Position numbers and translations under genes: made by a program. 64,000 nt of DNA from Cyclina sinensis (lineage: Eukaryota; Mollusca; Bivalvia; Venerida; Veneridae), in NCBI GenBank assembly GCA_012932295.1, contig JAAONU010000071.1:186001-250000 (forward strand), given 5' to 3'. Numbering within the stretch: the stretch's first letter is position 1; each line of letters begins with the position of its first letter. Shown here one piece after another: positions 58,056 to 64,000 of the stretch. The notes below the pieces were generated by a model, which did not search any database, was not told the origin of the DNA, and saw only the letters and a list, made by a program, of their open reading frames with translations.

Positions 58056-58194
58056 GTAATTAAGAGTTTACATTATAGCAACAGTATCTTTCAATTACTT
58101 GATTTCAAATGTGTGTTTTAATAAAGTAAAATGTATTAAACAATATAATACGGTTTAGAATGATACTACAATATTTCAATAATATAATCTGTCA

Positions 58195-58290
58195 AATAGG
58201 TTGTTTGGATAATTTAAGGTTGAGTATGGATCATCTAGGGTCAAAAGTTAGAACACGGGGTTCAAACATGGACTCAGGTGAGTGATAGTT
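58195..58290 (+). repeat. single worn unit of the 145-bp repeat
   Basis: GGATCATCTAGGGTCAAAAG and CTCAGGTGAGTGATAG match the core unit and 3' border of the element at 41.3 kb. Confidence 0.5.
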
Positions 58291-58508
58291 TCAGCCGTGG
58301 AAAATAAATTTCTAACCATTTGTGTATATCATATATGATTTTAAAGGACTCTGATTTTTATAACTTGGAAAAAAATAATAACAATAAAAAGAAAACAATT
58401 GAAAGTGTGTTAATAACTTGAGCAGTAAGAAATAAAACTAATGAAATTTGTATGTTCTAGTCAGCCAGCTATTGGAATTTGTTTTCCTCAGAATGTATTG
58501 TCAGGATT

Positions 58509-60088
58509 TTAAAGCTTTTCAAATATACTCCTGAAATTTTTATCAAAATATTCACTTTTAAAATGTATATTAAAAATATATTTCCTACATATTAATTTTT
58601 GTTTTAAAAAGCTCTTAAAATGTAACAGTTGTAAATAAGAATTACAGTTCTCTCTAAATTTGGACTTGTATATGAAGTACTTTAATAATAAAGATAAATA
58701 ATTGCCAGTATGAATACTACTACCAATTGAAAAAATAAAATGTTTTGGTTCTAATGATATTTCAACATTGCATTCATTTTTCAGCCAACATTGTACTCTG
58801 TTTAAAAATGGTAAAACACTGTCGCATTCACAAAATAAATGTACTATTGATTCAGAAGATTCGTTACAATAAGAACATGAATTGTCGTTTATCACATTAA
58901 TTTTTTTCAAAAAGGATTTTGTTCCTAAAATTTTGTTATTTAATTTGTACTGAAAATATTTTAATTTTATTTCGTTCACATTACTTAAATTTTTGCATAT
59001 GACTTTGAACTCGTCTTTACTAACTTGTCCTAAAATACGAAACCAGGACGCCGGCGGTTCAATTTCTGTGACTTTTGCTAGAGTATCATAATAGATTCTA
59101 CAACCTTTTTTCTGTTTAAAAAGAAAGTGCATGTAAATGTTGCGATTAACGTTAGTTTTAATCATTCCTATTTTATCTTGATTTCCCATGATCAAAGTTT
59201 TCCATGATGGCGGTATATTCGTTATCACAGTAAAATAATTCAAATATGTTCCTTGGATTCCATAAATGTCTTTGAGTTGATTAAAAGAGTACAAATTTCC
59301 ATTGTTATCAACAAGATCAATTACACTTCTTATGTTTTTTAAAAACCAGTTTTGTATAAATAAAGATTTATCGGTAAAAGCTGTATTGTACCAAAGAGGC
59401 GATGAAAGAATGTCTTCTATGTGCTCTGGAACAAGTTTTTGACAAAAAAGGTACCAGCCATTTATTACATCTTTCCAAAAAGGATTAACGGTTTGGTGAC
59501 TCACAATTTTAGTATATGTCGGCCCTAGTTGCAAGATCTTAGTAATGTTAAAATTTGTAAGTGAATACCAACTACTATTTTCGTTTTGTAGCATTCTTTT
59601 AATCCAGCTTATTAATTTTTTAGACTTATAATAAATGAAGTTAAGTCGACCATACGTAATCCTCCTGAATCTATATTTCTGGCTAATGTTGACCTTTTAA
59701 TTTTGTCAGGCCCGTTGTTCCATATAAACTTATACGACATAACATTTAATTCTTTTATAATATTTGGCGGTGGATTTGGTAAAGAAATAAAAAGGTGAAC
59801 AAATTTTGCTAAAATAAGAGACTTAAGTATAGTTATTTTTCCGAATAAAGTAAGTTTTCTATTTGTCCATTTTCTTATCTCATTATTGCATTTATTTATC
59901 ATTTCTTGACTATTTATGTTCCAAATGTCTTCTACATTCGCAGTAAAGTAAACACCTAAAATTTTTATTTTTTCTTTTGTCCAATCTAAATTAAATTCGC
60001 GACACAATTCTTGAACAGAATGTTTGGAAGATCCAATCCAGCACGCCTTAGTTTTCTCTACATTAATTTTTAATCCTGACATACACAA
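58509..60088 (-). pseudogene. 5'-truncated L1-type LINE, RT C-terminus and zinc-finger tail
   Basis: The minus-strand frame 60088-59612 starts at the SGLKIN...KT block that follows the YADD motif in LINE reverse transcriptases, so the 5' end is truncated just after the catalytic site. A shift in a short A run near 59615 moves to frame 59594-58509. That frame carries the RT thumb/connection region and a C-terminal CSYC...H...C zinc finger typical of L1/Tx1-type elements. Stop at 58509. No clear poly-A tail or target duplication was identified. Inactive fragment. Confidence 0.8.
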
Positions 60089-60188
60089 TTATAATACTTT
60101 GGCCTTCCTTAATTCCTGTTCCTAGATTCCTGAAAGTCTGTGACAAAATTTAAGTAGAAAAATCCTTGTAATCTGGCAAAAATTTATA

Positions 60189-63100
60189 ATGCCTGGTAGA
60201 GGAAAAGGTGTAAAAAAAACCAGAAGAGGGTCTGAGTCACCACCAAGCAGCAATGGCAAGAGGCCTAGGTCTGACATGGAAGAAATTGGAGAAACACTGG
60301 AGATCCTCTCCTCTGAACATGAGGCTGAAACCCAATCTGGTAATAGACCCTTTGCATAAGTGGTATAAATTTTACCACTACACCGGTTGTCCGCCATTTT
60401 GGAGGTATACAAAAATACTGAAAACAGAGGAATACATAGAAAATCGACGTGTTTTGATAAATGAAGACTTATTGATGTAAAATATGTCAAATAAACTGCC
60501 AGTTACATCAACAGCATATAAGTAAATGTACAGAGACACATTAGAACCAGTTGAACGGACAAGATATGAGAATAAATTAGCGATAATCGGGGGATGTGAA
60601 AAAGATCCTTACGAACTGAAATCGTTTTCCGAGGATGTGAAATTACTGCCAACTGTAACTTATCCTGATGTGAATTATCTGATTTTTACTCCCAGTCCGT
60701 ACACAGCTGATGATTTGAAATGTTATAAAGGGTTAGATGCCTATAATCAATTCCTGTGTGGATGGGTCTCGAGTTTAAAGTCAGTGATCATCAACAACAA
60801 ACATGTTGTGAGAGCTAAGGTGAGAAGGGAAATGTTTAGTTATAACATGGTTGATATTTATCTTGGAACATTATATAAGTAATGAATAGTGATCATGAAG
60901 ATGGCTTGCATATTAAATGGCATTAATTAAATCAGGATTTATTTTGGCCAATTCTTTTTTTACCATAATAACTCTGAAAATAGTGAAGATGGAGTTATGA
61001 TTCTTGGGCACTGCACTTCCTCTCATTGTGCTTAACCACTGTATGAAGTTGCATTGAATTCCAACTAGTAATTTTTAAGTTATGCTCCGGACAAGAAAAA
61101 CCAATAAAGGGCAATTACTCTGAAAATAGTGAAGATGGAGTTATGATTCTTGGACACTGCATTTCCTCTCATTGTGCTTGACCATTGTATGAAGTTGCAT
61201 TGAATTCCAACCAGTAGTTTTCAAGTTATGCTCCGGACAAGGTAAACCCCGACCGACCGCCCGACCGACCAACCGACCGATCGACCAACCACCGGGTGAC
61301 TCCTATATACCCCCCCTAACTTCGTTTTGGGGGTATAATAATATACATTGTCAAAACTTAGAGATAATTGTTTGGTCAAAACCGAATAACATGCAGTTCG
61401 TTCTAATGACATGTCTGAATATTTGACAAAAAGTAAAATCTAGATCTTTATGACTTTATAAAACTTTGCTTGTTCAAAATGACTCGCTTTAATTTTGCTA
61501 ACATTGCATAAAATATGTATTTACAATTTGAGTCATGTTTGCTACTCAGATACAGAAAGATTTGAAAAGTCTTCTTTTCCATTTTTCTCTGAGGCGAGCG
61601 ATATAAGTCCAGGTGGCCATGCGCACAGTATCGTTCAGGACTCTAGTGTGGAAACATATCGTCTCAAGCATTAAAAGTCACTGTAAATGCAAAAGAGGAC
61701 TTTAAAAAAATCATGGATAAGGCAAAGGAGGAGAAATTTGCCTTCGATGTGGAGGAGACAGAACTAGCTGTCATCTTCAGAGACGCTGCAGAGTGCAAAT
61801 GCATTCGAAAGTGGTGCAAGGAAAGAAAGATTGACATTCAAAAGTAAAGGTAAGATTAAATTGATTTTTTGTTTCAGTGTGAAAACTATTAGTTGCAATA
61901 TAAAGCCCATTATGTTTATCACAAAATAGCGTGTTTTCTGTAGTCTATTGAATATAGCAAAATCTTCACCTTGGCCAAGTAATGGGTGAACTCTGATTTC
62001 AAACCTTTAAGCCAAGTTGATTTTTTATTAAATCAATGTACTGCTGAATTAATATTTCTGTGTACATTGTTGTGTTTATATGAATTGTTAATTTACTTTA
62101 ATTCAAGACCGCATGAAAAAGAGTTATTTAGAAAACATAATAAAATACAGTGCACTCTGGTATTTTTAACCAATTTTCCAAACAAACAAAAATAAAATGG
62201 ACCAATGTTTCAACATGTATAATTTTTTTATCATATGCATGAGTACACCATTTAGTTTCAAATAAAAAGCCGCTATCTGATTTATCAAATATTGATTACT
62301 TCGCCTAATATTTAAATTTTCCCGACCTTTAGGAACGAGGCTATTTAAAAATCATTTATGGGTATTCCGACGCACTGTTGCTGATATCTTACAGATGTCT
62401 ACCTATGCACATTAGTTTAGAAAAAATGCCTTTGATATGCTTTGCCAACTTTGTGGCTGTTCAAGGGGCCTGTTGCCGAGTGGTTAAAGTATCATTTGCC
62501 CCTCACCGTGGGTTCGAGCCCGAAATTCTTGATGTGAGTAAGAGATCCAGGTGGCTTATGGAAGATCGATGGTTCTACCCAGGTGCCCGCTTTTGATGAT
62601 ATAATGCACGAAGGGGCATCTGGGGTCTTCCTCAACCTAAAAGCGGGAAAGTAAATATTTACTGATGTATGTTGGCTTTACTATTGGAATCATTTTGTTG
62701 AAATGACAATTTAAATGCTATTTGCAATGAAATCGAATTTTTTCTTTGATAAGATACAGAATCAGATAAAATCTACAGCCAAGACAGAAATACTGCTGCA
62801 GCTTTCAAGAAACAGATGTTAAATGGTAAGTATATTTTGATGTTCAAGCCTAACCTTAAATTTAATCATACACCCGTTTTTGAAAAATGAGACATGTTAT
62901 GTGATGGTACATGATAATATATAATTAAGTGATAATGAGATAATGTGGAGAGCGCTTAAGCCGGCTCTGTTGGTCACAAGTTGAACTCAAGAGTCAAGAC
63001 TCAGCGTTGTATTTCTTGTCGGGTGCATAACTAAATAACCTTGCATGACTTCAAACTTGGCATATATAGTAGGTGGTGATGTGATGAGATGTGCAGATCA

Positions 63101-64000
63101 CATGAACCAGTTCAAAGGTCAAGGTCACAGATTGAGCTCAAAGGTCAAATCTGTCTTTTGTATTTCATGTCTGGAGCATATTTTATTAACCATTTAAAAC
63201 ACTGACTTCAAACTAGTGAAGTAAATAGTTGGCAATGAGACTATGTGCAGAATGCATGAATCTGGATGGTAGGACAAAGGTCAAGATCACAGCAAGGTCA
63301 AACCTGTCCTTAATATATTTATCAAGATCATTACTTGAGACATATAGTAGGTTGGGATGGGACAATGTGCAGAGGGCATGAACCAGGTAGGGTCTAACAT
63401 TAAATCTTTTTGTCCTATTTTGTGTGAAGAGTACATCCACATTACCACCCACCTTCTTTCCACAAAAAAACCTTTTCATTTTGCTTTTCTTGTAAACTTC
63501 ACTTCCTTCTCCTCTGATCTAATACTTTAGGCGTATTTTGCTCTGCTTTGTGGTAAATACCTTAACAGGGAACTAGTTTCATGATTTTATGGTAAAATAT
63601 TTGAAACATAATCTACATTTCATAAAAAAATGTGTTTATAGTATACATGTATTTGGCATCTGCTATTTCATAAAGTATAATAATATTGATGAAGATAGCA
63701 TTAACTGTTTTGAAATTAAATAAATGTTAAATTTGCCCTTACTAACTGTTCTTCAAGAAATGTACATATATATTTACAGTTACCATTCCCACATATTCCA
63801 AAAAAGAAGATGGATCTCGCCGCTACCCAAAGATTGACTACTGCCTTTACTGCAGCAGATCATTTTCTTCTAAAATTTCTGACCATTACTTGAAGATTCA
63901 CACAGACAAATCTGAGGTGATAAAAGCTAAGATGATGCCACTTGGTTCAGCAGAAAGGCGAAATGTGCTCATGGAAATTCAAAATAGGGGTAATTTTCAA
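60189..64000 (+). CDS. C2H2 zinc-finger gene, first four exons, runs off right edge
   Basis: Exons 60189-60339, 61550-61849, 62760-62825 and 63780-64000 all join at phase 1. Exon 1 encodes MPGRGKGVKKTRRGSESPPS and an acidic stretch. Exon 2 is a multiple of three in length, but its first and last parts are in frame while the middle 40 codons are open only in another frame; the unshifted frame has three stops. Compensating shifts near 61648 and 61757 would explain this. Exon 4 has a finger CLYC...H...H (about 63838-63903), followed by a KAKMMPLGSAERR helix and NRGNF. That pattern precedes a tyrosine-recombinase-like or unknown domain in some invertebrate proteins. Function unknown; it may be a DNA-binding or transposon-derived protein. 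Confidence 0.5.
60526..60819 (+). CDS. first exon of a SWIM/YqaJ-type transposon-related protein
   Basis: 98 codons from ATG 60526 to a GTGAGA donor at 60820. It contains TYPDVNYLIFTPSPYTADDL and a YNQFLCGWV block, which head the large family of invertebrate proteins with a SWIM zinc finger and a YqaJ-like nuclease. The SWIM and nuclease exons were not found downstream. It lies inside intron 1 of the C2H2 gene, so it is probably a fragment. Confidence 0.6.
60970..61345 (-). mobile_element. HINE-like element, minus orientation
   Basis: Two tandem units of about 134 bp (marked AATAGTGAAGATGGAGTTAT and TTATGCTCCGGACAAG) lead into a GACCGACC microsatellite (61248-61290). A hairpin follows (about 61305-61338, TATACCCCCC ... 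GGGGGTATA). On the minus strand this reads hairpin, GGTC-type run, tandem core, the same architecture as the elements at 17.7, 22.3, 35.5 and 41.3 kb. Confidence 0.55.
62465..62650 (+). mobile_element. bivalve-type tRNA SINE, plus orientation
   Basis: A-box region TGTTGCCGAGTGGTTAAAG (about 62471-62489) and B box GGTTCGAGCCC (62511-62521). The conserved body GGTTCTACCCAGGTGCCCGC and GGGGCATCTGGGGTCTTCCT follows. It shares its body with the minus copy at 46.1 kb. It lies in intron 2 of the C2H2 gene. Confidence 0.65.
62945..63420. repeat. degenerate tandem array, about 130-bp unit
   Basis: Three to four worn units are marked by AATGTGCAGA-type words followed by ATGAACCAG and CAAAGGTCAAG(G/A)TCACAG. 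They lie in intron 3 of the C2H2 gene. Confidence 0.5.

Noticed and set aside
60122..60490. 122-codon minus-strand ORF
   Set aside because: Overlaps a plus-strand exon with good start and donor that fits the C2H2 gene; no domain on the minus strand.

Overview
The window is animal nuclear DNA, most likely from a bivalve mollusc. It is AT-rich, has spliced genes with GT-AG introns, and is packed with transposable elements. Four things point to a bivalve: short interspersed repeats with a tRNA-type head and a tail type common in bivalve genomes, elements built from GTCC-type microsatellites plus tandem cores (like oyster pearl and DINE-1 elements), a Helentron, and a tyrosine-recombinase (DIRS/Ngaro-type) retrotransposon. 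The species cannot be fixed from the sequence. No bacterial operon, rRNA or CRISPR array is present.

Layout, left third (1-21.3 kb). A minus-strand gene of at least five exons runs off the left edge (1-3360) and resembles the N-terminal half of BEN-domain proteins. It is head-to-head, about 0.5 kb apart, with a two-exon CACTA/EnSpm-type transposase gene (3878-7677). Next come a single-exon minus-strand gene whose F-box domain lies beyond an in-frame UGA set in the UGA-CUAG readthrough context (9902-10624), a three-copy tandem repeat, a C2H2 zinc-finger gene followed by a chain of phased exons (12644-14310), and a three-exon gene for a CIDE-N-only protein (14793-21339). The second intron of the CIDE-N gene holds a long ~165-bp satellite with a nested tRNA-Asp-like SINE dimer.

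Middle (22.3-46.2 kb). A 2624-codon uninterrupted Helentron protein (23475-31349) combines a deubiquitinase-like domain, basic repeats, a Rep nuclease, a PIF1 helicase and a C-terminal endonuclease. A three-exon OB-fold/zinc-ribbon gene (34344-38466) carries two elements in its first intron. Several non-autonomous elements follow, as do a 1.1-kb tandem duplication and a 1134-bp terminal-inverted-repeat element whose empty site is visible in neighbouring repeat copies.

Right third (46.2-64 kb). A decayed DIRS/Ngaro-type element has the order SGNH hydrolase, gag, reverse transcriptase/RNase H, tyrosine recombinase. It carries two families of small hairpins whose stems change in a compensatory way. 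Then come a GC-rich inverted-repeat block, a broken BEN-domain gene, a 5'-truncated L1-type LINE, one exon of a SWIM/YqaJ-type gene, and a C2H2 gene running off the right edge.

The strongest leads are the F-box readthrough context, the Helentron protein together with possible non-autonomous partners of shared architecture, and the two covarying hairpin families in the DIRS-type element. Exon structures were read by eye from splice sites and phase; transcripts were not available.
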